Source: Neonectria sp. B-13 (taxonomy: Eukaryota > Ascomycota > Sordariomycetes > Hypocreales > Nectriaceae). Taken from it: a DNA stretch of 64,000 nt. Shown here piece by piece: positions 33,301 through 44,659 of this stretch (its first letter is position 1; each line of letters opens with the position of its first letter). A model generated the notes under the pieces. That model had not been told where the DNA came from and made no database searches. It saw only the letters and a program-made list of their open reading frames with translations. The DNA is taken from positions 682,001-746,000 of the forward strand of contig NOKP01000002.1 in NCBI GenBank assembly GCA_002682825.1, given 5' to 3'. Position numbers and translations under genes: made by a program.

Positions 33301-35331
33301 TCTGGACGTCTAGCCCACTCCCATGCCTACTACGTCGGGATTTATGCTTTGCTTCAAATCGCTGGCTTGATATCCTTGCTTCTCCTTGGTATCATGCTCT
33401 TCATCGTCTCGGTGAAAAGAGCAGGTGCCAATCTCCACCACGATGCCTTGCGAACACTAATTCGAGCGCCGCTACACTTCTTCACCAAGACGGATACCGG
33501 TGTCGTCACCAATCTCTTCTCGCAAGATCTGAACCTGATTGACACCGAACTACCGGATGCCTTATTGAACACCCTGTTCTGTGTAAGTCTGCTGTTGTCA
33601 TTAGTACTGTTATAAGTGGAAACCCTCTGTGGATTTTGCCACTGACAACAAAAAAAACACGTGTAGGTCTCTCAAGCTGTGGGACAAGCGGCCGTCATGG
33701 TCACTTCATCTGCCTACTTGGCAATCAGCTACCCGTTCCTTGCCGCTCTACTGTACGCTGTGCAAAGATTTTACCTCCGGACTTCCAGACAGCTGAGGTT
33801 ACTAGATCTCGAGGCTAAGAGTCCCTTGTAGTTAGTCTGCCGCTATCCACCGCCACACACTGGGCTTGGTGGATTTCCAAGCTGACAAGTACTAATTCGG
33901 CATTTTTCTAGCACGCATTTCCTTGATACTCTCAGAGGTATTACGACTTTGAGGGCCTTCGGTGAGTCCTTCCATGCGCAGAAACTGCGCGCCAACAACA
34001 CCAGAAACACGTTTATTATGACGCGTTGCAGTATATACTCGGTTGGTTGAACGGCGCTCACTGCTGACACGTATAAAAGGTTTCATATCTGAAGACATCT
34101 CCAAGAATGCTGGCCTGCTTGACTCGAGCCAGCAGCCCGCGTATCTCCTGTCTATGGTTCAGGAGTGGCTGAATCTTGTCCTTGACCTGGTCGTCATGGT
34201 GATAGCAGCAGTCTTGACAACCCTTGCTGTCAGACTTCACTCCGACTCTGGTTTCACCGGTGCTTCTTTGGTAACCCTCATGGGGTTCGGGGAGAACCTG
34301 TCGGGGATTGTCATATACTACACCAGGCTAGAAACATCCATTGGGGCGATAAGCAGACTCAAGGCCTTCAACGAGACCGTCAAGCCTGAGGACAGAGAGG
34401 ACGAGGACATCCTGCCTCCTGAATCGTGGCCGCAAAGTGGTGTGATGGAGGTAAATGGTATCTCAGCGAGCTATGAGTAAGATTGATAACTTCTCTTTAC
34501 ATCCTTTTTGTCCCGGTCAAAATAAACAAACAGGGAATAAGTATTGATTTTTTAAGTAGCACAGAAAACCAGAACGACGGGAACGGCCTGGCCCTCTCCG
34601 ATATTCATCTTGCCATCCAACCGGGCGAGAAGATTGCTATCTGCGGTCGTACCGGCAGCGGCAAATCCAGCCTCGTGGCCCTACTCCTCAAACTTCTCGA
34701 CCCCCTCCCTGGGACGGCAGAGAGGGCCATAGTAATCAACGATTTACCGCTCCACCGTATTAACCGGTCTGCGCTTCGTCAACATATCATCGCAGTGCCC
34801 CAAGAAGCCGTGTTCTTGCCCGACGGGTCCACTTTTCAGACGAACCTGGATCCGTCAGGCGTATCCACGCTAGAAGAATGCCAAGCCGTCCTTTCCGCTG
34901 TGGGCTTATGGGACCTTGTCCAGGAGCGCGGTGGTTTGAATGTAGGTATGACGGCAGGGACACTCAGCACGGGACAGCGCCAACTTATGTCACTGGGACG
35001 CGCTGTGTTGAGACGCCGCATCCGGGCGCATAAAAGGCCAAATTTCGACGGCGGCGACGGCAATTCGGACATTGAGGGTGGTATATTATTGCTTGACGAG
35101 GTAAACTCGAGCGTCGACCATGAAATGGAACGTGTGATGAAAGACATCATCAAAACCGAGTTCAAAGCCTATACCGTCATCGCCGTTAGCCATCGGCTAG
35201 ACATGATTATGGACTTTGACAGAGTCGTCGTGATGGACACGGGGGAAATTGTCGAGGTTGGAAATCCGTTGGTGTTGGCTGGTACGGTGGGAACCAAATT
35301 TGGAGGTCTGGTAAAGGCTGGGGCCAAGTAG
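30303..35331 (+). CDS. MRP-type (ABCC) full ABC transporter, eight exons
   Basis: Exons 30303-30497, 30555-31336, 31393-33170, 33272-33582, 33667-33830, 33912-33961, 34080-34476 and 34557-35331 join to a 1483-residue open frame with no lesion. An N-terminal extra membrane domain (TMD0, roughly residues 25-170) precedes TMD1. NBD1 has Walker A GQVGSGKST, Q-loop CDQTAFLWNGSIRDNI, signature LSGGQKQRVSLARAL and Walker B LLILDDIFSGLD (Asp rather than Glu at the catalytic position, usual for NBD1 of this subfamily). After TMD2, NBD2 has Walker A CGRTGSGKSS, QEAVFLPDGS, signature LSTGQRQLMSLGRA, Walker B ILLLDEVNSS and H-loop AVSHR. The architecture is that of fungal C-type exporters of conjugates, drugs or secondary metabolites; the substrate is unknown. 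The last acceptor (34556) could alternatively be 34559. Confidence 0.92.
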
Positions 35332-35780
35332 GAAAGGTCATCATGTTTGTTAGTATCGCTAATTTCATTGACTGGAGAGAAAGGTTGATGAATTAACAAA
35401 ACGGCTCCCTGACATTCAGAACCGACTTCTTACGGTCTTTGACGACAGTTCAGTTGCAATTGAAATTACCATGGAACCGGATATCCATTCTGCCCCTCCT
35501 CATCGTTCCCGGGGTATAACGTAAGTTCAGTACTCGGCAAAATGAAAAGGTTGACATGGTAGGAGGTCATCAGTAGCCTGATGGTGTATCGAATGTATCA
35601 ACATAAATAGTTTTTCCCTCTGCGTGGCTTGATCTCTCTGTCCGTCAGTTTCGCTCTATCTCCGTCCACTGGGTGGCATAACATTCCCTTAAATACATGG
35701 GAACTTGGGTGTAATTAGAAGGGGAGCTGGGAATGCCATGAGGCTCATCGAGACCCATTCTAACACTTCCTCAACGTGCT
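35332..35780. other. intergenic, nothing recognised
   Basis: 3' flank of the ABC gene. No supported feature. Confidence 0.4.
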
Positions 35781-35784
35781 GCTG

Positions 35785-36775
35785 ATTTGGACGGACCTTC
35801 CGCATTTTATAATTTGAAGAGACAGTATCAAGAGGCTCAGCATCTGAACACGACTGGTATCGAATTTGCTAAAAAGTATAATGATTGTAATGAATACCTC
35901 GCATTCTGGCCACTAGCTTTAAGACCCTTAATATCGTTATTTCACTGTGCAGTGCACTTTCAAAAACATCCTCAGCATTCAAGTGAAAAGAGCCTCGTGA
36001 TCCTTAAAGTACTTTGTTAGTGTGACTGCGGACTACTGGCATAGGCAAGACTGTTGTAACTTTAATAAGATTTCAAATTAACACCTCGTCTAAGTGTATG
36101 GCGTCTGTCTTCACTATTGCGCAGATTATATTTCGGATAACCAAACGTGCACCTAAAGCACAGCGTGAGTTATCAATACGCATGTAACACTTGATTATGA
36201 TAAGCAAACGGGACTACTACATATAGGTTTGCAGGCACATCCGTGCCGACGGGGAGGTCGGAGTAGCGTCGGGTTTGACCACGGCCTAGACACAAGAATA
36301 AAACGTAGTGGTGAGGCATGCGGGAGTAAATCGGCTCATCGCCTGAGTCTGGGTTCTACCAGACTAGTGCACTGTGTTTAAAACTACAAGAACGGTCTAC
36401 ACGAGGTGCGTATCAGGACAGCTGAACATGTTTTTCACGTAGGGGTGGGGCTGTACGTCTTATTTACTTTTGACCGAGTCCGATCCCTGCTGCATGAGAT
36501 TGATACTCCACGATATCTAGGCTTCACTCTTCTGGACTAACATAACTCACACGAACAACACGACGAGCAGGACCAACTATCCTAACCCTGCTCTTATCAT
36601 GTAAAGGAGTTACTTCGAGTCAAACCCCAATATCAGGATCAAGGTATAAAGCTTCAGACCACATGCATTAAAATGTTGCTACAATAATCTCTCACATCAT
36701 TTACCTTTCAGCCGATTGCCTATTTGCAGATATGGCCATGTTTTATAAACTGGTAGTTGTCCTCGGTCTTGCTTT
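35785..36775. repeat. segment duplicated from 11.46-12.37 kb (copy 2, mutated)
   Basis: Same-orientation copy of 11460-12365, recognisable over most of its length, including the signal-peptide start (ATGGCCATGTTTTATAAACTGG versus ATGGCCACGTTTTTTCCACTGT) but without the mature coding part. Relative to the 11-12 kb copy it is enriched in A/T at matched sites, for example TTTCGCATCAACAGCTCG against TTTCAAATTAACACCTCG. No gene survives in it. Confidence 0.75.
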
Positions 36776-36946
36776 GAGTGACTCCACAAGGAAGCAGGGT
36801 CAGCTGAAAGCTCGCAGCAGCCTAAACACTTAATATGGTATGCCAAATCGAAGCTGATGGCCAATAACCATGGTGATACAAGTATATCTGAAAGCCATAA
36901 CAGCACCAACCGCTCTGTACACAAAGTTGACTTTGATTTCGCATAG

Positions 36947-38116
36947 GCGCTATTCACTCATACTACTTGCTGCGATCATGATCAACTTCATCGCTTGTGG
37001 CCTTCTATTCGGATTCGGAATTTACTAATCCCTCTACGAGACGACGGTGTTGGAGGATGTCACACCGTTCACTGGCTCATTCCCTGCTGAGATTGACTTG
37101 ACTGGAATTCTCTCCATTTCTCTGGTGACAATTGGTGCACCATTTTCCGTAGCTTGGACAAAGAACTTCAGCCCTCAGGCTATTGTCTACGCTGGCGGCA
37201 TATTATTTGGACTCGCCTGCGTTCTAGCGAGCTTCTGTAAGGCGCTGTGGCACTTCTAGCTGTCTCAGGGTTTGCTGCTGGGAATTGGGACTTGTCTCTC
37301 ATACATGCCATCTATAACCGTTGCTCCAAGTGGTTTAGGAAGTACAGGGGACTGGCCATGGGTCTTATCTCTTCTGGAACTGGGATCGGAGGCCTCGTCT
37401 GGGCTCCGGGTGTCACAGTTTGTATAAGGGAAATGGGTTTCCGTAACACTCTTCGCCTCACAGGCGCACTGGGGGCTGCCCTTATCTGCGCATCGGGTTC
37501 CGCTCGTAGCTGGGAACCTTCAATGGCTGCTCATTTGCGGGAAGAGTCCTCGTCGACTTCGTAAGTCAATGCACTCTCTCGGATCCCTATCCCCCCTTGG
37601 AAGATAGTCAAGCAACGAAAGTTCATCGCGCAAGCCTTGAGCGCAGATTTTCAAAGCGCGGCCTACTACATGCCGGTATTCTCCATCGTTTCATACTCCA
37701 AGACGCTTGGATATACAGACAGTGATGGTTCGAACTTTGCTGCAGTGAACAATGCTTGCAACCCAATTGGAGAAATTGGTATTGGTTTCGTCACAGACCG
37801 AGTTGGAAAACTGAACGCCTTATTCTTCACTACAACGATCAGCGCCTTTGTGACCTTGGGCTTTGGGTGTCAAGTACAGTTGTTAGAACGGATAACGAAG
37901 CCACAGGGAGGTCTCTGTTTATCAGCTTCACGTTCCTCTACAGGATCTTCGCCAGTGCGTATATTATCATTGTTCCCACCAGCGCTTGTCGAGTTATTTG
38001 GAGCACGAGATCTCCCTGATATTATTGGCTCTATGTATATGATGCAAGGAGCTGCAGCCTTGGTCGGTACGCCGGTTGCTGGAACTCCGTATGGGAATAA
38101 TGTTTCGTCACCGTGA
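36947..38116 (+). pseudogene. MFS transporter (monocarboxylate-porter-like) relic
   Basis: Begins at an intron acceptor (36946) without its first exon. Readable parts: RYSLILLAAIMINFIACG, GFGIY then a TAA at 37026-37028, SLYE, TGILSISLVTIGAPFSVAW, GGILFGLACVLASF, then WHF with a TAG at 37257, LSQGLLLGIGTCLSYMPS, a one-base shift near 37330, WFRKYRGLAMGLISSGTGIGG, and LSADFQSAAYYMPVF. A one-base shift near 37865 gives WVSSTVV and SLFISFTFLY, and another shift returns to ALVELFGARDLP and GAAALVGTPVAGT. About 10 of the 12 helices are represented. Both stops could be Gln codons changed by C-to-T. The parent would be a plasma-membrane carrier; with the adjacent ABC, SDR and regulator genes it may once have been part of a metabolic cluster. 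Confidence 0.82.
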
Positions 38117-38337
38117 CTACACCTATGTACAAGGCTGCGTATTATTGAGAACGTGCTACGCCGCCATCCTCTGAACGACACCGCGATCCAACATCCTGCC
38201 AGTCTTCATGCAGGCTGCCCTGCTTCTCGAGACAGAATATTAATAGTAGGCATTTTTTTCCATTAACGTGAATCTATGAAAAATAAATCTACATAATAAC
38301 GGTTTCAATAAGCCTTAACGCTTCTTAGTATAGATTC
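38117..38337. other. intergenic (convergent 3' ends)
   Basis: Short AT-rich interval between the MFS relic and the 3' end of the SDR gene. Nothing recognised. Confidence 0.4.
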
Positions 38338-39384
38338 TCAAAGGTATGGCTTTTTCTCTGTGTGTGAGATAAAGACGCCTGCATAACCACCGTCAACAGT
38401 AGCCTTATTCACGAGAGCCAAGACCGACTCGACGCTGACGTCTAGCTTGGCAGGTCCTTGGAAGGTGTGTGAATAGTCCTTGAACTTTTGAAACATAGCC
38501 ATAGCCAACTTTCCTTCCTCCTCGGTTTCTATCTAAACGTCAGCAAAAAGCACACCATTTTAGTTGTTCAGACGACTACATACCAATCTGCAGACTGCCG
38601 GTGTCTACCGCACCAGGGCAAATTGCCATGACAAGGACGCCCTTCTCACGGTAGACGGCACTGAACTTGGCAACGGCCATATTCAGAGCTGCCTTACTCA
38701 TTGAATAAGCCACGGCTTGATATATATCGGCCTTGAGTGTCATCTCAGTGTCCGAGATACCGGTGGAGATGGCAATCACTTTCTTTGCGCGACCCTTCAA
38801 AATCAGGGGCATGAAAATACTGAATAGGTGGATGGGGCCGATGGTGTTGACCCGGAAGTGTTCAATCAAATCTTCTTCCAATGCCTTTGGATCCTGGATC
38901 CTGTGGAAGAATTAGTCTCAAATAACTACACCAGGGACGTTTATCCTCCCACCGAGAACCTACAGAGTATCAAGGCCGACCAAGGCAGTCTTAGCTTGAA
39001 GCGCGGCACAGGCGATGATATAATCAAGGGTGCCGTTTGTTTTCTCTGAAACAACTTGGGCTGCTTTCTAGAAAACCTTGGAGTCAGTTTCCACCTCAGT
39101 ATGACGGACCACTCGCTCGATTACCTTCAATGCATCCGGGTCCGTAGTGTCGGCCTGACTAATGTAGATATTGCTCCGTCCGATTTCAGCGGCAACCTTG
39201 GCCTCGACGGCGGCTTTGTTGCGGACGAGCCCGAAGACGGAGTTGGCTGGGTTTTCAGAGAGCTGGCGGAGAAGCTCGAACTACATGACGGATTCTTTGT
39301 ATTAGTGATGAGTCTTGTCCACGAAGCAGGATGAGAGCGTACGCCAATGCCACGAGAGACTCCCGAAATCACGTAGGAGGACAT
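38338..39384 (-). CDS. short-chain dehydrogenase/reductase, five exons
   Basis: Exons 39384-39343, 39280-39125, 39067-38964, 38900-38584 and 38528-38338 join to a 269-residue frame (introns 62, 57, 63 and 55 nt). N-terminal SGVSRGIGFELLRQL is the Rossmann TGxxxGxG dinucleotide motif (Ser replaces Thr). DYIIACAAL stands at the NNAG position. FRVNTIGPIHLFSIF follows, then AISTGISD with the catalytic Ser, and AYSMSKAALNM contains the YxxxK catalytic pair. AICPGAVDTGSL closes the substrate loop and the protein ends HTEKKPYL. It is an NAD(P)-dependent oxidoreductase of the classical/atypical C-factor-like type seen in fungal metabolic clusters; the substrate is unknown. Divergent from the Zn2Cys6 gene at 39841. 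No lesion found, provided the last intron ends at the second of two tandem AGs (GTTTAGATAG). Confidence 0.88.
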
Positions 39385-39840
39385 TGTTACTGAAATTTTA
39401 TCGTGTAGAAAGTGAGATTGATTGACTGTAGGATGATTTTAAGACGTCGTTCTAAGTGTTGACAAACCTGAAAGAGGAGCAATCGTGCGTGTACTTATAT
39501 AGATTTGGACTCATCCCTGGAGCCTTGTTTGCTCGCTTTTCGACTTCAAATCTACTCTGATCTTTGTTGGTATAATGTCAGCGGGTGTGACCGGGGGTCC
39601 GCTGTAAACTACACGAAAGTTGCCGTTCTTCTGAATGCAGGTGATGCGCGGGCATTAGTAAGCCGAGGTGCGGGAGTAGTGCGGGCTTTATAAGCAGTTT
39701 CAGCCGCCCTTTGGAATCCCCCGGCCGGCGCGTTTGTCATCTCGGTGCCAAAGGAGAAAACTGGCAACTTTTTGTGTGAAATGCTGAACAATTCTCAGCT
39801 TACACACTCAAGACGTTGGAGGAACTTCACTTGGGACGTC
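39385..39840. promoter_or_regulatory. shared divergent promoter, SDR / Zn2Cys6 regulator
   Basis: A 456-bp interval. A TATATAA-type box for the SDR gene lies at 39495-39501 on the minus strand, about 110 bp from its ATG. A CCCCGGCCGGCGCG block at 39718-39731 contains the palindrome CCGGCCGG, a plausible zinc-cluster target with CGG/CCG half-sites (inference). Confidence 0.5.
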
Positions 39841-41755
39841 ATGCATGTGAATCAGTGCTGGGCTTGCAGAGGTATGCTATTGGTTCTGGTCCAAGTGACA
39901 TGTATCGAGGGGGCTAGTTACTGACGCGCGACAGACTCCAGAGCAGTGTGCAATCGCGTCCGCCCCCGTTGTGCCAGGTGCGCTCGGTCGAATAGGCCAT
40001 GTCATTATGGGTTGCGGCTGTCGTGGCCAAAGGGTAGCAACAAGAAGCGGAGCTTGACCCATTCCGTGCACGATGTAGTTGGTACTGCAAAACGTTTTTC
40101 CCAGACGAGCTTTGTCAATGCGACGTCATGGGATATCCAGCTCCATGACTACCTGCGGATGAATCAAGGTTTTACTCCCTCACGGACTTTGCCTATCACT
40201 AAGCTAATACTCCAGCGAATAGGATTTGTTAGTCATACGGGATATGTCTTTCAAAGACTCAATCCGTCGATGGCCCCATCATGGCTCCCAACCAACCTAG
40301 GTTATGAGGACCGAGAACTTATTGATCACTGTAAATATAATACTACTTTTAAAATCTTGAAAAAGCTAACACGTGCAGTTATTTGTACGGCGTCGTCCAC
40401 CCTGGCCATTTTCGAATCGGACAAGAACGAGTTCTTGAGCCTTTTGTTGCGTCTAGCTCTGTCAGATAGTTCACCGTCTTCTGTGGCGGTGTTACAATCG
40501 GCGTTGGCGCTTTCGTCATTCCACCGGCATGGTCTGCAAGCATCGGTTTTTCGGTTCAAGGCGCGCGCTCTACGCACACTGATCATATCTAGCAAACACT
40601 GTGTTGAAAGTCCCACGGTCTTCCAACATATTGCGGCGAATATGATACTGTGCCACCTTGAGGTATGTTCAAGCATGGGTCTATGTCTTCTTTCGAACAA
40701 CCACTCACCAGCGCTTCAGATGCTCGGAATGCCAAATACATTATCCCTATGGTTCTGTAAGTGACGTTTGGTCTATTTATTTCTACTTGCCACGCCTAGA
40801 ACGATAAATCTAGTCTACGGTGTTAGTTCTTCTGCTGCCTTTTCATGGAATGGGTGGCCTGATTCTTCAAGGGCATTGCTAAACTGGATTCTAAATTCTA
40901 GGCCATTTGAGTGAAGCTAGAACTTTGATCGACAATGCAGGCCTTGACAGCCAAAGTTTTCAAGGCGAAGTTTCCAGACTTCTAGACTGGGTAGAGTATC
41001 ATATGGTCATGAGCCGGTTTAGCCACCGACATTGGTATCTAAATGGAGAGTCTACCAGAGGAGTCAGAAATTTCGCATCTGGGGACCAGGAAACCTGCCA
41101 CTCACGAAAGGTTAGGCTGAAGAATAGCAAGTTCATACGTGCACGGAATCATTTATCTAATATGAGACAGGTCAAAACAGCATCGCACTGTTCACATGAA
41201 CTTCTTCGGCATTTATATAATATGTTCGACATGATTCGAAAACCAACAGACTCACTATACCACAGCGACGAATACGAAAATTCCTTGCGTTGCCTCGAAA
41301 ACAAAATAACCAGTGTTGTCCCGTTAGCACCAAAAGATATACCTGATACTGTGTCTGACTTGAGCACAGCCTGGGTGGCTACAATGGATCTTTTGAAGCT
41401 AGCCGCTCTAATTTACCTCAAAAGAGCATCACGGAACTTTTCAGGAACCTCCCCTCAAATTGATGCCATGGTTGAGAAGGCCCATGTACTTCTTGACGAT
41501 CTGGGGACCTTCAATCTGGCCTTTCCATTGCTGATTATTGGATGCGAGGCTCGGACAGATGAGCAGAGAATGAGGATTCTCGAGCATATTGAAAGAGCAA
41601 TGAGAACCTCGACTTTGAGGAGTTTGCATGGACTGCAGAATATTCTCCAGCAGATTTGGGTTCAGGACGACCTTGCTATTAATTATGAGCTCGACTACTT
41701 AAAGAAGTTGGACGCTATAATATCTTCCTACCAGATTATGCCAAGTTATGTCTAA
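39841..41755 (+). CDS. Zn2Cys6 transcription factor, four exons
   Basis: Exons 39841-39871, 39935-40662, 40720-40756 and 40902-41755 join to 549 residues. The zinc cluster is split by the first intron: CWACR then DSRAVCNRVRPRCARC followed by ARSNRPCHYGLRLSWPKG, the short-linker type with a YGxRLSWP tail. The rest has features of the fungal-specific (fungal_trans_2-like) middle region: SSVAVLQSALALSSFHRHG, FQHIAANMILCHLE, ARTLIDNAGLDSQSF, LLDWVEYHMVMSRFSHRHW, and a helical C-terminus ending SYQIMPSYV. Introns of 63, 57 and 145 nt keep frame; the third is the least certain. It is nuclear, and by position a candidate regulator of the divergent SDR gene and perhaps the ABC transporter. No lesion seen. 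Confidence 0.85.
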
Positions 41756-41882
41756 TATAGGAAACTCTTAGACTTTGAATATGATAGATAATATGAGACC
41801 CGTTCTATGTGAGATTTCTTTTCTTTTGGATTCGGCTATGCTTTGTGACAGATCTCTATAAGACTTTTATTTGCTTGTGATA

Positions 41883-42164
41883 TCACCTAAGTGTTTTATA
41901 TTTATTTCCACATTTAGCATTACACCGCGTAGATTCGTCGACAAAGGGACCGTTCGATTTCTTTGGTCCGCTTTCGATTTCGTCAAAAAGCTCTTTGAGA
42001 GCTCGCTCCTGCTCCGCGGACTGAAGAGACATCTTGTAGAGCCAACCACATTGAGCAGGGTAGCTAGCCATCGCCTTAGTGTCGTTCGGGTTGAGACGAG
42101 TATGGGAAGAAGAGCTGCGTCGTGACTTTGCCGTGGCCTCAAAGTGAATGGCAGAACAAGGCAA
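41883..42164 (-). CDS. hypothetical protein, minus strand, doubtful
   Basis: A 93-codon frame with protein-like composition (YPAQCGWLYKMSLQSAEQ, a helical ALKELFDEIE stretch). No domain recognised, no clear promoter, and it overlaps other open frames. It could be the end of a larger decayed gene or spurious. Confidence 0.25.
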   Translation of the reverse strand: MPCSAIHFEATAKSRRSSSSHTRLNPNDTKAMASYPAQCGWLYKMSLQSAEQERALKELFDEIESGPKKSNGPFVDESTRCNAKCGNKYKTLR

Positions 42165-42539
42165 AAGGGGAAGAGGGGCAGGACCGCGGGAGAAGACACA
42201 GTGGACTGGTGACCCATCGCCGGCTAGAACACGTGATGAGGATGAGGAGCAAATCAGAAAACGGAGGCGCTGACCATAACATATGGATTACAATCGCGCC
42301 TTGTCCGTGACCCTTTTCTAAGTCTCCCATCCACAGAATCATTATGCCTAAAGAGCCGACTGAGGCGGTAAGTTTCTCCTCATCTAGGGGCCAATTTGGT
42401 AGTAGATCTTCAGAGCCACAACCAAGGTTCTTCTTTGATTTAGTCATGCTGGGAAGTTTAATGCCTAAAGAGTATGACAATGGAATTTTTAAATGATTGG
42501 ATCTATATTGCTGTTCTTGCTGCATGTCAAATTTGATAA

Positions 42540-43300
42540 TACTGACCGCTGTAGCTAGACCGTGACGATTTCCTCTTTTAGACTAGTGCACTTCTGGGTG
42601 AGTATCTTCTATCCTACTGTCCGTTAAGTCTATGATGTTGATTGACTCTAGAACTTGCTAGCAAGTTACTGTTACGCATTAGCTATCTATTGCGCCCTCT
42701 AGGTGGAGGATCGTCTGCTTAAGACCCCTAGCTATCAGAGCTAACTATAGATGTCCTATTTTCTACTACTGTAGGGTTTATAGCAGCTGTGGGACTATGT
42801 TCTTACAGTAATACACCAACCAGGATTGCAGGACTTTCGCGAACCAGAGGTCTTCGTGGAGGCGAAAGGCACCAAACTTCTGTTCAAATATCCTAATGCG
42901 CCATCTGATCTGCTAGTGCGGCGGCTGAAGGGTAGGCAGGGGCATAGTAGGGTTGGAAGTAAGTTATAGAATAAGATAAATGGAGAGAAAGAGCGCGAAT
43001 ATATAATGATACTAGAGACAGAGGGGGCATGAGCAGGGAGAATGAATGTTAAAAATAAAGAGAATTCGCCTATAAAAGTATGGTAGGTCTAATACCTGGT
43101 CTTATTCTGGCCTACTTTCTGTTCACTGCGGCGAGCTGCTGAAGAAAGAATGGAATTGGATGAGGGAAATAGAGACGTTTCGCATTAGCTGATTAACATG
43201 TCAGTTAGTTGCCTATGAGAAAAGTCTCGAGGTCAAGGTCATTATATAATTTCCGCCTATTGTGCTTTGTCTGTCAGCTAGGCTGGAAGCCCCTTCCCTA
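42540..43300. other. intergenic, nothing recognised
   Basis: No domain-bearing frame on either strand. Moderate AT content. Confidence 0.35.
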
Positions 43301-43314
43301 CCCAGCATTGACCA

Positions 43315-43716
43315 TTAATCGAGCCTGCAATACCTGCGTCTCGGCAGCCTGGTTGTCTCCGCTGCAGAACTGAATGCTCCTAATCTCAGCAAACACTGTA
43401 GGATTTGGACGAGTTTCTGGTCAGAGAAGTTGGAGACTGTTAGATTGTGGCGCCGAACAACATCTTGGATGGCTTTTTGCTTGCGCAGTGCGGCGTTCTC
43501 CTGTATACTGAAACCCCGCATGCAGTAAGGAGAGCAGTAAACGGATTGCCTATCCTCCCCAGTGCACTGCACATGGCGAGAGGCGACAGGCAGGGAGCTA
43601 GGCCTGAGGTGGGTGTGCAGTGGGAGGATCTGAGTAGTTAACCACGGGACAATCCACCGAAGAGATAAAGGTTCTTGGAGACAATACACATGGTGAGTGT
43701 CGAGAGTAGCATTCAA
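43315..43716 (-). CDS. hypothetical protein fragment, doubtful
   Basis: A 133-codon minus-strand frame whose last half (ENAALRKQKAIQDVVRRHNL, QKLVQILQCLL) looks helical and charged like a genuine protein tail. The upstream part has no features. Unrecognised; possibly a remnant. Confidence 0.25.
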   Translation of the reverse strand: MNATLDTHHVYCLQEPLSLRWIVPWLTTQILPLHTHLRPSSLPVASRHVQCTGEDRQSVYCSPYCMRGFSIQENAALRKQKAIQDVVRRHNLTVSNFSDQKLVQILQCLLRLGAFSSAAETTRLPRRRYCRLD

Positions 43717-44001
43717 CTCGGAAGGCGGGGTTGGATTCCGGAGTTAGGCACCAAGGCAGCCTTGCTTGAGTGCACTGGCTGATGTCTTATCGTCTACCCC
43801 CGCGTCGGGAATGCTGATTTTACATTTCGTAATTTTTAAAGGCGCTTTACACTTTGCGCAGAGCCGAAGACATATGTTGAGTGGTTCTAGTGCTATACAG
43901 AACAACTGACCAGTCGCTCGCAGCCCCTCGCCTCATTCTTGACTGCTGTTTCCCTTCTGCACTCCCTTTGCCTCCCTTTGCCTCCGAGTCAATCGCTCGC
44001 C

Positions 44002-44653
44002 ATGGGCGCACACTTTGCATCGCAAACACGAGAATGGGTGGAGAATCGACAATTTGAGCTGAATGAGCTCTATGGCGAGGATATCAAGATAGACGATGTG
44101 GAAGTTCGCGACGATGACGAGACCTGGACCTATGTGGCATGCCATGACGATCCTCCTTGCACGCATTGCAGCTGCCTCCAGCCACATTTGGATTGCATTG
44201 TCATCGCTGTTGACGGCGCCTGCAAGGGGAATGGCTCGACAGGGGCTAGGGCCGCAGCTGGGGTTTTTGTTGGCAAGGGATCCACATACAACAAGAGCAC
44301 CATTTCGACGGAGCCGAAAGCAACAAACCAAGTCGCAGAGTTAACGGCTGATTCTCGGACTCTCTCAGGCTGTGGAGATACAAGCTCACGGGCTGGAATA
44401 TGGGCCGCTACACCAAGTGGTAATCAAATCGGATTCGGAGCACTTGGTAAAAGGGATGACTGAGCGGTTGTTTAAGTGGGAGAAGAATGGCTACCGGACG
44501 TCTAAGGGGACGATAGTCACGAACTTGACACTGTTCAAGAAGCTTGGGATGCTTATTAGCATGTTAAATGAGCTTGGAGTTGAAGTTCTATTCTGGCTGG
44601 TGCCTAGGAGATATAATGAGCAGGCAGATGAGTTAGTGAATGTAGTGCTATAG
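44002..44653 (+). pseudogene. RNase H-like protein with one frameshift
   Basis: ATG at 44002 in a good context (CGCCATGG). After an acidic N-terminal part with HDDPPCTHCSCLQPH, the RNase H fold is visible: IAVDGACKGNG (first catalytic Asp), AAGVFVG, NQVAELTA (catalytic Glu). A one-base shift at about 44345-44365 then gives ILGLSQAVEIQAHGLEYG, HQVVIKSDSEHLVKGMTE (catalytic Asp), FKWEKNGYRTSKGT, LFKKL, ELGVEVLFWLVPRRYNEQAD and a stop at 44651-44653. These single-exon RNase H-like genes are numerous in filamentous ascomycetes. All three acidic residues seen are retained, so only the frameshift disables it (or it is a sequencing error). Very AT-rich DNA begins right after the stop. Confidence 0.82.
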
Positions 44654-44659
44654 TATTAT

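Noticed and set aside
41867..42525. Two further overlapping minus-strand frames of 116 and 128 codons
   Set aside because: They overlap each other and the 93-codon frame, with low-information composition; at most one can be real and none is supported.
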